Source: Limnochordaceae bacterium (lineage in GTDB: Bacteria; Bacillota; Limnochordia; Limnochordales; Geochordaceae). From it: a DNA stretch of 64,000 nt. The first letter of the stretch is position 1. Each line of letters begins with the position of its first letter. The stretch covers positions 124,001 to 188,000 of the forward strand of contig JADBKR010000003.1 in the NCBI GenBank assembly GCA_014896295.1, given 5' to 3'. The notes under the pieces are model-generated. The model saw nothing but the letters and a program-made list of their open reading frames with translations. It did no database searches and was not told the DNA's origin. Below are positions 54,175 to 62,183 of the stretch, one piece after another. Both the position numbers and the translations under genes were made by a program.

Positions 54175-54336
54175 GCGCGTCTGCGGGCGTCTTTGGCCTC
54201 GAAGGCCCGGGCCACGCGCCCGGGCAGGCTGCCGGTGCCTCCAATTCCCTATCCGCCCTACCAGGGGATCCAGCCCCGGGCGACGAAGGCTACCTACGCT
54301 CATTTGAGGCGATTCGAGGAAGAGAGAGGCGTCTCG

Positions 54337-54912
54337 ATGCAGCAGCGTCCGTCGCACGCCGTCGCCGGAGATTCGCACGACAGTTTCCTGGCCATGCTGC
54401 TCGAGCGTTACCACGAGGTCCTCACGGTCCGCTACCTCGCCCGCAAGCGGCTCATCGAGCTCACGTTCCTCGCAGATGGCGAGATCGGGACGGGCCAGTT
54501 CATGCACCTGAGGACCCAGCTCCAGAGGGCCGGGGAGGCAATAGGAGTGCTCCTCTCCATCCCGCCCGGCAGCCTGCGCTGCCGCCGGAGCTTCGTCCTC
54601 GGATACACGCAGCTGACGATCCAGCGAGACCTCGACACCCTCTCCGTGGAGGAGCTGGACGTCCTGGTCGCTCTGGTGCGCCAGGTGCTCGGGCCTCGGC
54701 TCGTCGTGGAGCCGCTCGCCTCCGGCGAGGGGCCCTCCGGCGACGTGGCCGACGACGACGGAGCATCGCCGGAGCGCCTGGCTCACCACCTCGAAGCGCT
54801 CAAGCGCCGCCGCCGCATTCACACCCTCATCGGATTGCGCCACAGCGGGCAGCCTTTGGTGTACGATATGGTGACGAGCCCCGCCTCATCCGCCGGGGCC
54901 CGCCATCGCTGA
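54337..54912 (+). CDS. Protein of unknown function between rny and ymdB
   Basis: A soluble-looking 191-residue protein I do not recognise. It is helical at the start (FLAMLLERYHEVLTVRYLARKRLIELTFLADGEI), then has a beta-rich centre (IGVLLSIPPGSLRCRRSFVLGYTQLTIQRDLDTLSVEEL) and an acidic loop. It ends with a basic helix ERLAHHLEALKRRRRIHTLIGLRHSG. No signal peptide or catalytic motif. ATG 54337 follows GAGAGAGG; the frame is open back to 54124 but crosses the hairpin, so the shorter form is preferred. Base composition matches its neighbours. Confidence 0.7.
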   Translation: MQQRPSHAVAGDSHDSFLAMLLERYHEVLTVRYLARKRLIELTFLADGEIGTGQFMHLRTQLQRAGEAIGVLLSIPPGSLRCRRSFVLGYTQLTIQRDLDTLSVEELDVLVALVRQVLGPRLVVEPLASGEGPSGDVADDDGASPERLAHHLEALKRRRRIHTLIGLRHSGQPLVYDMVTSPASSAGARHR

Positions 54913-54943
54913 GCCTGACAGGCACGGAGGCCTTGGCGTCGGC

Positions 54944-55729
54944 ATGCGCATCCTGCTGATCGGCGACGTCGTAGGGCGCCCCGGGCGGCGCGCGATCCGG
55001 GAGCTCCTACCCCCGCTCGTCGAAGAGCTCAGAGCCGACTTCGTGGTGGTCAACGGGGAAAACGCCGCCGGCGGCTTCGGCATCACCGAACCCACGTACC
55101 GGGAGCTCCTCGACGCGGGCGCCCACGTGGTCACCACGGGCAACCACGTGTGGGACCGCAAGGAAGTGCTGGCCTTCATCGACCATGCTCCCCAGCTGGT
55201 CCGGCCGGCCAACTTCCCGCCCGGCGCGCCTGGGCGTGGCAGCGTCGTGGTGCGTTCGCCGGGCGGGGTCCCGGTCGCCGTGCTCAACCTCATGGGGCGC
55301 ACTTTCATGTCGGCGCTGGACTGCCCTTTCCGGACCGCGGACCGGCTGGTCGAGGAGCTGCGGCGGGAGACGCCGGTGGTCGTCGTCGACTTCCACGCCG
55401 AGGCGACCGCCGAGAAGGTGGCCATGGGGTGGTTCCTCGACGGGCGGGCCACGGTGGTCTTCGGTACCCACACGCACGTGCCCACCGCCGACGAGCGAGT
55501 CCTCCCCCGCGGCACGGCGTACCTCACCGACCTCGGCATGACGGGGCCGCGCGACGGGGTCATCGGGATGGAGCGGGAGGGGGTGCTCCGCCACCTCCTC
55601 TCGGGCCTGCCCCACCGCTTCGAGGTGGCCTCGGGCGTGGCCCGCATGGACGCCGCCCTGGTCCAACTGGACGAGGCCAGCGGGCGAGCCAGCTCCATCC
55701 AGCGCATCCACCGTTTCACCGCCTCCTAG
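54944..55729 (+). CDS. ymdB: YmdB-family metallophosphoesterase (cyclic nucleotide phosphodiesterase)
   Basis: The 261-residue product belongs to the TIGR00282/YmdB family, di-iron phosphodiesterases that hydrolyse 2',3'-cyclic nucleotides and affect biofilm and nanotube phenotypes in Bacillus. Metal motifs: ILLIGDVVGRPGR, NGENAAGGFG, TTGNHVWDRKE, VVVDFHAEATAEK, GTHTHVPTADE and DLGMTGPRDGVIG. The rny-ymdB neighbourhood is widely conserved in Firmicutes; the spoVS gene that often follows is missing here. Confidence 0.95.
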   Translation: MRILLIGDVVGRPGRRAIRELLPPLVEELRADFVVVNGENAAGGFGITEPTYRELLDAGAHVVTTGNHVWDRKEVLAFIDHAPQLVRPANFPPGAPGRGSVVVRSPGGVPVAVLNLMGRTFMSALDCPFRTADRLVEELRRETPVVVVDFHAEATAEKVAMGWFLDGRATVVFGTHTHVPTADERVLPRGTAYLTDLGMTGPRDGVIGMEREGVLRHLLSGLPHRFEVASGVARMDAALVQLDEASGRASSIQRIHRFTAS

Positions 55730-55739
55730 AAAGCGCGGC

Positions 55740-55769
55740 GAGTAGGACCCTCCGGCGCTGCGCACATTA
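55740..55769 (+). promoter_or_regulatory. Weak candidate forespore promoter of the dodecin-spoVA operon
   Basis: GAGTA (55740-55744) and CACATTA (55763-55769), spaced 18 nt, each differ by one base from the sigma-G elements (GHATR and CATNNTA). It is in the only gap upstream of dodecin and spoVAC, where a sigma-G promoter is expected. Confidence 0.28.
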
Positions 55770-55847
55770 GGAGGTGGCCGGCGTCACCTTTCGGTCTTCG
55801 CCAAAGCTTTGGCCATCCTGCCGGCCTGGTGGAGGGTGTGTGGACCA

Positions 55848-56063
55848 GTGGCGGTCGTCAAGGTCATCGAACTCGTCGGCGAGTCGAAGCAGGGATGGGA
55901 GGACGCGGTCCGTCAGGCCGTCAAGCAGGCGGCCAAGACCGTCCGCAACATCAGCGGGGTCGAGGTGCTCAACTGGACGGCCAACGTCAACCCGGCCGAC
56001 GGCTCCATCGTGGAGTACAAGGCCGACGTCCAGGTGGCCTTCAAAGTGGACGGCACGGACTGA
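55848..56063 (+). CDS. Dodecin family flavin-binding protein
   Basis: A 71-residue protein with the dodecin pattern VVKVIELVGESKQGWEDAVRQAVKQAAKTVRNISGVEVLNW and a final strand YKADVQVAFKVD. Dodecins form hollow dodecamers that store or buffer flavins or coenzyme A; the Trp in VLNW stacks on the flavin. GTG 55848 was chosen by homology, with GGAGGG 12 nt upstream. It lies 22 nt before spoVAC on the same strand. Confidence 0.9.
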   Translation: MAVVKVIELVGESKQGWEDAVRQAVKQAAKTVRNISGVEVLNWTANVNPADGSIVEYKADVQVAFKVDGTD

Positions 56064-56085
56064 GGCGAGAAGGGGGCTCGGGTCC

Positions 56086-56553
56086 GTGTCATCCCAGACC
56101 AAGACCCACCGGCGGGCGACGCAGGTCGACTACCAGCAGTTCGCCAAGCGGCGCAGGCCCAAACCGGCCTATTTGCGCAACGCGCTCTGGGCGTTCGTGG
56201 TCGGCGGGATCATCGCCCTGGTGGGCCAGTTGTTCACCAGCTGGTTCGTCGGGGCGGGGCTCCCTCCGGATCAAGCCTCCGGGCGGGCAGCGGTGGCCCT
56301 GGCCTTCATCGGCGCGTTGCTGACGGGCCTCGGCGTCTACGACCAGATCGCCCGCTTCGGCGGAGCCGGGGCGGCCATACCGGTCACGGGCTTCGCCAAC
56401 AGCATCGTGGCCCCGGCCATGGAGTTCGCCCGAGAGGGGTACGTCTTCGGCATGGCGGCCCGGATGTTCCAGGTGGCCGGGCCGGTGATCGTCTTCGGCG
56501 TCAGTTCGTCCGTCGTCGTGGGGATCATCCGGTGGCTGGTGACGAAGGGGTGA
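56086..56553 (+). CDS. spoVAC: Stage V sporulation protein AC
   Basis: SpoVAC is a membrane protein of the SpoVA channel that moves dipicolinic acid into the forespore and out at germination; in Bacillus it acts as a mechanosensitive channel. The 155-residue product has about four helices (ALWAFVVGGIIALVGQLFTSWF, AVALAFIGALLTGLGVYDQI, the GAGAAIPVTGFANSIVAPAMEF motif and VIVFGVSSSVVVGIIRW). GTG start behind GAGAAGGGGG. spoVAA and spoVAB are absent, as in many non-Bacillus spore formers. Confidence 0.95.
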   Translation: MSSQTKTHRRATQVDYQQFAKRRRPKPAYLRNALWAFVVGGIIALVGQLFTSWFVGAGLPPDQASGRAAVALAFIGALLTGLGVYDQIARFGGAGAAIPVTGFANSIVAPAMEFAREGYVFGMAARMFQVAGPVIVFGVSSSVVVGIIRWLVTKG

Positions 56554-56560
56554 GCGGCAG

Positions 56561-57632
56561 GTGCCCGGCGCAAGCCTGACGGCCCCGCCCGCCCAGGTCG
56601 CCGGCCAGCGGCGGATGGGCCCGGGTACCGTACGCTTCTTGCTGCCTCCGCGCATCCTGGCGGGCTTCACCGTGGCCGGGCCCATGGAGTGCAAGGGCCC
56701 CATGGGCGGCTACATGGACACGTGCCTCGAGGACACTTTTTACGGGGAGCGCTGCTGGGAGCGCACCGAGAGCAAGATGCTGAAGGAGGCAGTGCAACAG
56801 GCCGTTCAGCGGGCCGGCCTCACGGACCAGGAGATCGACCTGGCCCTCACCACCGACCTGCTCAACCAGAACGTGAGCGGCAACTTCGCCATGCGCTCGA
56901 TACCCATCCCGCACGTCGGCGTCTACTCGGCGTGTGCGGGGTTCGCGGGCGGCATCGCCCTGGCGGCGGCCATGGTCGACGCGGGCTTCGCCCAGCGCGC
57001 GGTGGTCGGGGCGTCGAGCCACCACGACGCCGCCGAGCGCCAGTACCGGTTCCCGACCGAGCTCGGCGTCCAGCGGCCCCCCACGGCCCAATGGACGGTC
57101 ACGGGGGCGGGTGCCGTGGTGCTCGCAGCCACCGGGCCGGACGACAGCCTGCTCGTCACCCACGCGACCTTCGGGAAGATCCTGGACATGGGGCTCAAGG
57201 ATCCCTACGACATGGGCTCCGCCATGGTGCCGGCCGCGGAGGATACCCTGCTGCGCCACCTGCAGGACACGGGGCGCAGGGTGGAGGATTTCGACTGGAT
57301 CCTCACGGGCGACCTCGGCCAGGTGGGATCGCGCATCCTGCTCGACTGGCTGAAGGACCGCCACGGCCTGGACATCGACGGGCGCCACAGCGATTGCGGG
57401 CGTACTGATGTACAACCCCGCGCACCAGGACGTCCACGCCGGTGGAAGCGGGCTGGGAGCCACCGCGTGCGTCGTCTCCGGCTACCTCCTCAAGGCGATG
57501 GCCAAGGGCCTGGTCAACCGGGTCCTGGTCATCGGTACCGGCAGCCTTCACAGTCCGACCACCTATCTGCAAGGGGAGAGCATTCCGGTAACGGCCCACG
57601 CCGTCACCATCGAACGGCCTGGCGTCTCGTAA
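56561..57632 (+). CDS. spoVAD: Stage V sporulation protein AD (frameshifted)
   Basis: SpoVAD is the thiolase-fold protein of the SpoVA complex that binds dipicolinic acid. Conserved pieces: GPMGGYMDTCLEDTFYGERCWERTESKML, NQNVSGNFAMRS, YSACAGFAGGIALAAAMVD and MGSAMVPAAEDTLLRH. After HSDCG the frame changes at about 57396-57402 (GGG). The family sequence continues as VLMYNPAHQDVHAGGSGLGATACVV with LQGESIPVTAHAVTIERPGVS to the stop at 57632. One extra base explains it; corrected length is about 356 residues. Start GTG 56561, 7 nt after spoVAC. Confidence 0.93.
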
Positions 57633-57653
57633 GGGCCGGCAGGAGGGGATCGG

Positions 57654-58004
57654 GTGCAGTACCTCTGGGCCTTTCTCGTCGGCGGCCTGTTGTGCGCCAT
57701 CGGACAGCTGATCATCGACGGCACGCGCCTCACCGCAGGACACACCATGGTGCTCTACGTGGTCGCGGGGGCGGCACTGGCGGGTCTCGGCCTGTATGAG
57801 CCGCTGGTGCGCTTCGCCGGGGCCGGCGCGACCGTGCCCGTCTCCAACTTCGGATACGTGCTCACCAAGGGCATCGTGGATCACCTGCGGCGTGAGGGCT
57901 GGTGGGGCGCGCTATCGGGGACCTTCGAGGTGGCCGGCGCCGTGACGGCCGCCTCGATCCTCTTCGGGGTGGTCATGGCCGTCATCTTCCACCCTCGCGG
58001 GTAA
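57654..58004 (+). CDS. spoVAE: Stage V sporulation protein AE
   Basis: A 116-residue membrane protein of the SpoVA complex (SpoVAEb type), homologous to SpoVAC. Motifs are WAFLVGGLLCAIGQLIID, AGAALAGLGLYEPLVRFAGAGATVPVSNFGYVLTKGIVDH and the last helix AASILFGVVMAVIFHPRG. GTG start behind AGGAGGGG (57641-57648), 21 nt after spoVAD. Confidence 0.95.
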   Translation: MQYLWAFLVGGLLCAIGQLIIDGTRLTAGHTMVLYVVAGAALAGLGLYEPLVRFAGAGATVPVSNFGYVLTKGIVDHLRREGWWGALSGTFEVAGAVTAASILFGVVMAVIFHPRG

Positions 58005-58085
58005 CGCGGGGGCGGCATAGCAGGGGTCCGGGGCGGGGGAAACTACCGGCGACCCGTGCCGAGTTCTGTCTGGAGGTGCTGGAGG

Positions 58086-58418
58086 GTGGACTGGATTCGA
58101 GCTGTCGTACGATTCGTGGTATCGGCCGTAGTGCTGATGTTCGTAGGGGCCATCGTGCCGGGCTTCCGGACCCTGGGCTTCTGGAACGCGCTACTGGCCG
58201 CCCTGGTCATCGCCGGCCTCGGGTGGCTGGTCGAGGTCTTTCTCGGCCGTAACGTCTCGCCGTACGGGCGGGGCATCGTAGGATTCATCGTGTCGGCCGT
58301 CGTGATCTGGGCCGCCCAGTTCGTCGTGCCGGGCATGTCGGTGACCATCCTGGGGGCGCTGTTGGCCGCGCTGATCATCGGCGTCGTGGACATGTTCGTC
58401 CCCACAGCCCTGCGCTGA
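58086..58418 (+). CDS. Small four-helix membrane protein, phage-holin-IV / YvlD-like
   Basis: A 110-residue protein made almost entirely of four helices (AVVRFVVSAVVLMFVGAIVPGF, FWNALLAALVIAGLGWLVEVFLG, GIVGFIVSAVVIWAAQFVVPGM, ILGALLAALIIGVVDMF). The pattern is that of the PF04020-type family (YvlD and relatives), whose function is unknown. GTG 58086 has GGAGG at 58072-58076. It lies between spoVAE and spoVAF on the same strand, so expression in the forespore is likely, but a spore function is inference. Confidence 0.75.
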   Translation: MDWIRAVVRFVVSAVVLMFVGAIVPGFRTLGFWNALLAALVIAGLGWLVEVFLGRNVSPYGRGIVGFIVSAVVIWAAQFVVPGMSVTILGALLAALIIGVVDMFVPTALR

Positions 58419-58466
58419 GGGCCGCCCCGTGAACGTGCCACCTGCGGGAGGAAACGAAGCCGGCCC

Positions 58467-60035
58467 ATGAAGCTCGAGAGGCCACGCCCCCTCCGACCTC
58501 GACAGCTTCTGGCGCCGCAAACGCCTGGGGACGGGCAATCCAGGGCCGGCGCCGACGGGGCGGGCCGGCCGCAGGCTGCCGGCGTGGAGCGCGGCCGCTT
58601 CGACGAGTGGGTCCAGGCCATCAAGGCCCGGCTGGGCGCCGAGACCAGTTTCGACGTCGTCGTCCGCAACATCCAGGTCGCCGGGCGGGACGGAGCCTTC
58701 ATCCACCTCGACGGGTTCATGCTGGCGACGCCCGCCATGCGAGTGCTGCAGGCGCTCATGCAGGCGGAGCCCAGCGCGCTGGAGGGCGATCCCCGCCGGC
58801 AGCTGGAACAGAAGCTGGTTTCCTACTTCGAGGTGAAGTGGGTCCAAAAGCCCGAGGAAGCCGCCGATGAGGTGCTGGTAGGCCAGGCGGCGCTGGTGGT
58901 GGCGGGGGTCGACCAGATCCTCCTCATCGACCTGCGCCGCTATCCTGCCCGGTCGGTGGACGAGCCGCCCATCGAACGGGTCACCCGCGGCTCCCGGGAA
59001 GGGTTCGTCGAGACCGGCCTGCTCAACGTCAACATGGTGCGCCGCCGGCTCCGGGATCCCCATCTGCGGGTCGAGGCGCTGAAGGTCGGGATACGTTCCA
59101 AGACGGACGTCTTCTTGCTCTACGTCGAGGATCTGGCGCCCAAGGACTTGGTGGACGAGATCCGGCGTCGCCTGGTCTCCATACGGGCGGACGCCTTGCC
59201 CATGGGCAGCAAGAACCTCGAGGAGTACCTGTCGGGCTCGCGCTTCAATCCCTTTCCCAGGGTCCGGTACACCGAACGTCCTGACGTCACGGCCAGCCAC
59301 CTGCTGGAAGGGTACGTCGCCGTCATCGTCGACACCGCCCCCTCCGCCATGATCCTGCCGGCCAACGTCTGGCAGTTTACCCAGCACGCCGAGGAGTACG
59401 TGCAGACACCGGTGGTGGGCACCTACCTGCGGTGGGTGCGCTTCTTCGCCATCGTCATGTCGGTCGTGCTGGTGCCGCTTTGGGTGGCGCTCGTCTCGCA
59501 GATGCCGGATCTCCCGCCCTGGCTCGGCTGGATAGGCCCCCGCAAGCCGAGCGTCTTTCCGGTCTGGCTGCAGCTGCTGTTGTTGACCCTCGGGCTCGAT
59601 ATCATCCGGATGGCGCTCATCCACACCCCCGAGGCGCTCTCCACCTCCATCGGTCTCGTCGGTGCGGTGCTCCTCGGGCAGTTCGCGGTGCAGACGGGGT
59701 TGTTCGTCAACGAGACCATCCTGTACTCCGCGCTGGCCGCCATCGGGTCGTTCACGACCCCGGCGCTGGAGTTCGCCCTTGCCCTGAGGCTCTTCCAGTA
59801 CCCCTTGATCGCCCTGGCCGCGTGGCAGGGGCTGTGGGGTCTGGCAGCCGGCCTGACCTTGATGCTCTACGGGATGGCGCTCACCCGGTCCTTCTTCCTG
59901 CCTTACCTCTGGCCGCTGGCGCCCTTCGACGGCAAGGCGCTGTCGCGCCTTTTGATGCGCTATCCGATCCCGGCCGTTCGCACCAGCAAGCCTCCGTCGC
60001 CCTCTACGAAGGAGGCCTCCCCAGGGCCCTCCTGA
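58467..60035 (+). CDS. spoVAF: Stage V sporulation protein AF (GerA-family)
   Basis: A 522-residue protein of the GerAA/SpoVAF family. An N-terminal Pro/Arg-rich tail is followed by a cytoplasmic domain (FDVVVRNIQVAGRDGAFIHLDGFM, DQILLIDLRRYPARSVDEP, RGSREGFVETGLLNVNMVRRRLRDP, VFLLYVEDLAPKDLVDEIRRRL). Five or six helices then include LPANVWQFTQHAEEYVQTP just before the membrane part. In Bacillus SpoVAF forms an accessory channel in the inner spore membrane. The downstream neighbour lysA is the same as in Bacillus. Confidence 0.94.
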   Translation: MKLERPRPLRPRQLLAPQTPGDGQSRAGADGAGRPQAAGVERGRFDEWVQAIKARLGAETSFDVVVRNIQVAGRDGAFIHLDGFMLATPAMRVLQALMQAEPSALEGDPRRQLEQKLVSYFEVKWVQKPEEAADEVLVGQAALVVAGVDQILLIDLRRYPARSVDEPPIERVTRGSREGFVETGLLNVNMVRRRLRDPHLRVEALKVGIRSKTDVFLLYVEDLAPKDLVDEIRRRLVSIRADALPMGSKNLEEYLSGSRFNPFPRVRYTERPDVTASHLLEGYVAVIVDTAPSAMILPANVWQFTQHAEEYVQTPVVGTYLRWVRFFAIVMSVVLVPLWVALVSQMPDLPPWLGWIGPRKPSVFPVWLQLLLLTLGLDIIRMALIHTPEALSTSIGLVGAVLLGQFAVQTGLFVNETILYSALAAIGSFTTPALEFALALRLFQYPLIALAAWQGLWGLAAGLTLMLYGMALTRSFFLPYLWPLAPFDGKALSRLLMRYPIPAVRTSKPPSPSTKEASPGPS

Positions 60036-60160
60036 AGGGCGTTGCCTGACGGGCTTCTCCTGCGGGCCCGTTGCGAGGCGTGCAGGTCCGATCCCCTGCC
60101 ATGTGGTACCATCGGCACAGGTCCGCGCGAACGGCGCGGCCGGAGAGCAGGGGGTAGGAC

Positions 60161-61486
60161 ATGGCGTTTCCCTTTCCACTCACGGTCAACCCTGCCGGCC
60201 ACCTGGTCATCGGCGGCGTGGATGCCCTGGAGCTGGCCGAGCAGTTCGGTACCCCGCTTTACGTGGTGGACGAGCAGGTGGTGCGAGACCGCTGCCGGCG
60301 GTACCGGGAGGCTCTGGAGCCGGTCGGAGGACTGGCGGTCTACGCCGCCAAAGCCTTCTGGACGGGCGGGATGGCCCAGGTCGTTCGCTCGGAGGGGCTC
60401 GGCGCCGACGTCTCCTCCGAGGCAGAGTGGCGGCTGGCGATGCTGGCCGGCCTGGACGCCTCCCGGCTGGTGCTTCACGGCAACAACAAGAGCCCGGCGG
60501 AACTGCGGCTCGCCGCCGAGGGCGGCGTCGGCCGCATCGTCGTGGACAGCCTGTGGGAGCTCGACGAACTGGAACGCGTCGCCGCCTCCTCCGGGGCCCG
60601 CAAGGTGCCCGTCTTGCTGCGGCTGCTCCCCGACATCCGGGCGGGCGCGCACGGGTCGATCCAGACGGGGCACCGGCACTCCAAGTTCGGCATCCCGATC
60701 GAGGGCGGGCAGGCCCGGGAGGCCGTGCGGCGCTGTTTGGCGAGCGCGCGTCTCGACCTGCGAGGCTACCACGTGCACATCGGGTCGCAGATCCTCTCCC
60801 TCGAGCCGTACCGGCAGGCGGCCCGGGTCGTAGCCGGTTTCGCCATCGAGATGGCCCGCCAGCTCGACGCCCCCTGTTACGAGGTCGACATGGGCGGAGG
60901 CCTGGGGGTGCGCTACGTCGCCGGCGACGAGCCTCCCGCCATCGAAGATCTGATCGAGGCCCTGGCCGAAACGCTCGAAGGGGCCTTCACGGCGGCCGGG
61001 ATGGAGATGCCGCTTCTCATCGTGGAACCGGGCCGTTCCATCATCGCGGAGGCCGGCATCACCCTCTACCGGGTCGGTGCCATCAAGCGACTCGCCGGCG
61101 GAGAGATCGTCTGCGCCGTGGACGGGGGCATGAGCGACAATCCCCGGGTGGCGCTCTACCAGGCCCGGTACACGGCCGTGCTGGCCAGGGACCCCTACGG
61201 CACGCCGGCGGAAGCGGTGGAGATCGCCGGCAGGCTGTGCGAGTCCGGGGACGTGCTGGTAGACAAGGCCTCGCTGCCGGAAGTCCGGCCGGGCGACGTC
61301 GTGGCCCTGTTGACCACCGGTGCCTATCACCACTCGATGGCCTCCAATTACAACGGGCTGCCCAAGCCGGCGGTGGTAACCGTGCGGGAAGGCCAGGCGC
61401 GCCTTTGGGTGCGGCGGGAGCGTTTCGAGGACCAGTACGCCTGCGACGCGCTGGTCCAGGCGCTCGGGGCCAACCGGAGTCTATAA
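60161..61486 (+). CDS. lysA: Diaminopimelate decarboxylase
   Basis: A PLP-dependent fold-III enzyme that converts meso-DAP to lysine. The 441-residue product has the PLP lysine in VYAAKAFWTGG, HGNNKSPAELR, GHRHSKFGIPI, GYHVHIGSQIL, the phosphate-binding DMGGGLGVRY, EPGRSIIAEAG and the C-terminal LLTTGAYHHSMASNYNGLPKPA. ATG 60161 follows CAGGGGG. It is 125 nt after spoVAF, and that gap holds no clear promoter. Confidence 0.97.
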   Translation: MAFPFPLTVNPAGHLVIGGVDALELAEQFGTPLYVVDEQVVRDRCRRYREALEPVGGLAVYAAKAFWTGGMAQVVRSEGLGADVSSEAEWRLAMLAGLDASRLVLHGNNKSPAELRLAAEGGVGRIVVDSLWELDELERVAASSGARKVPVLLRLLPDIRAGAHGSIQTGHRHSKFGIPIEGGQAREAVRRCLASARLDLRGYHVHIGSQILSLEPYRQAARVVAGFAIEMARQLDAPCYEVDMGGGLGVRYVAGDEPPAIEDLIEALAETLEGAFTAAGMEMPLLIVEPGRSIIAEAGITLYRVGAIKRLAGGEIVCAVDGGMSDNPRVALYQARYTAVLARDPYGTPAEAVEIAGRLCESGDVLVDKASLPEVRPGDVVALLTTGAYHHSMASNYNGLPKPAVVTVREGQARLWVRRERFEDQYACDALVQALGANRSL

Positions 61487-61487
61487 T
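61482..61487 (+). promoter_or_regulatory. TATAAT sequence overlapping the lysA stop
   Basis: A perfect -10 hexamer lies 34 nt before the start of the M50 protease gene, but no -35 element is visible 16-19 nt upstream. It could be an internal promoter for the protease-scpAB genes. Confidence 0.3.
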
Positions 61488-61520
61488 GGGGTGGCACGCC
61501 GGGCGCGTGTCCTTGATGGG

Positions 61521-62183
61521 GTGAGAACGAAGGTGCTGGGATTCGGCCACTGGACGATCGAGACCCTGATCTTGTGGACCCTGGCCATCTTACCGGCCAT
61601 CGTCCTTCACGAGTTCGCCCACGCGCTGGTGGCGTATCGCCTGGGCGATCCCACGCCGCGTTATGAAGGAAGGCTCACCCTCAACCCTCTGGCCCACCTC
61701 GACCCCATCGGAGCGCTCATGCTGTTCCTCTTCCGATTCGGGTGGGCCAAGCCCGTGGGCGTCAACCCGTCTTACTTTCACAACCCGCGCCGCGGCATGA
61801 TGTGGGTGGCGCTGGCGGGGCCGCTCGCCAACGTGACGGTGGCCTGGGTGAGCAACCTGCTCCTGCGCTTGCTCCAGGCGCTCGATCCGCTCGCCGTCGA
61901 CCCGTCCTGGTGGGGCATCTTGCGCGGGATCGCGCTCTTGTTGCAGTTCAGCGTGGAGATCAACCTCTGGCTGGCCGCCTTCAACCTGATCCCCGTCCCG
62001 CCGCTGGACGGTTCCCGTATCCTCTCCGGGCTGGTGTCGAGCCGCCAGGCCGTCGCCATCGCCCGGATGGAGGCGTACGGCCCGCTGGTGCTGGTGCTGC
62101 TCATCATGAGCGGGGTTTCTCAGGTGCTCCTGAGCCCGGTGTACCAGGTGCTGGCGATGCTCATCGGCGCCGGGAGGGTATGA
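61521..62183 (+). CDS. Site-2-protease-type M50 family membrane metallopeptidase (YwhC-like)
   Basis: A polytopic protein (220 residues from GTG 61521) with the zinc motif HEFAH in the first membrane helix. GRLTLNPLAHLDPIGALMLFLFRFGWAKPVGVNP and the second ligand motif NLIPVPPLDGSRIL follow. It lacks PDZ domains and is of the short YwhC/Rip-like type. Substrates are unknown. GTG 61533 and GTG 61491 are alternative starts. In many Firmicutes this gene directly precedes scpA, as here (ATGA overlap). Confidence 0.88.
   Translation: MRTKVLGFGHWTIETLILWTLAILPAIVLHEFAHALVAYRLGDPTPRYEGRLTLNPLAHLDPIGALMLFLFRFGWAKPVGVNPSYFHNPRRGMMWVALAGPLANVTVAWVSNLLLRLLQALDPLAVDPSWWGILRGIALLLQFSVEINLWLAAFNLIPVPPLDGSRILSGLVSSRQAVAIARMEAYGPLVLVLLIMSGVSQVLLSPVYQVLAMLIGAGRV

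Noticed and set aside
54124-54336. Upstream extension of the unknown gene starting at ATG 54124
   Set aside because: It would cross the 13-bp hairpin after rny, has low-complexity sequence and lacks a ribosome-binding site, while ATG 54337 has a good one.
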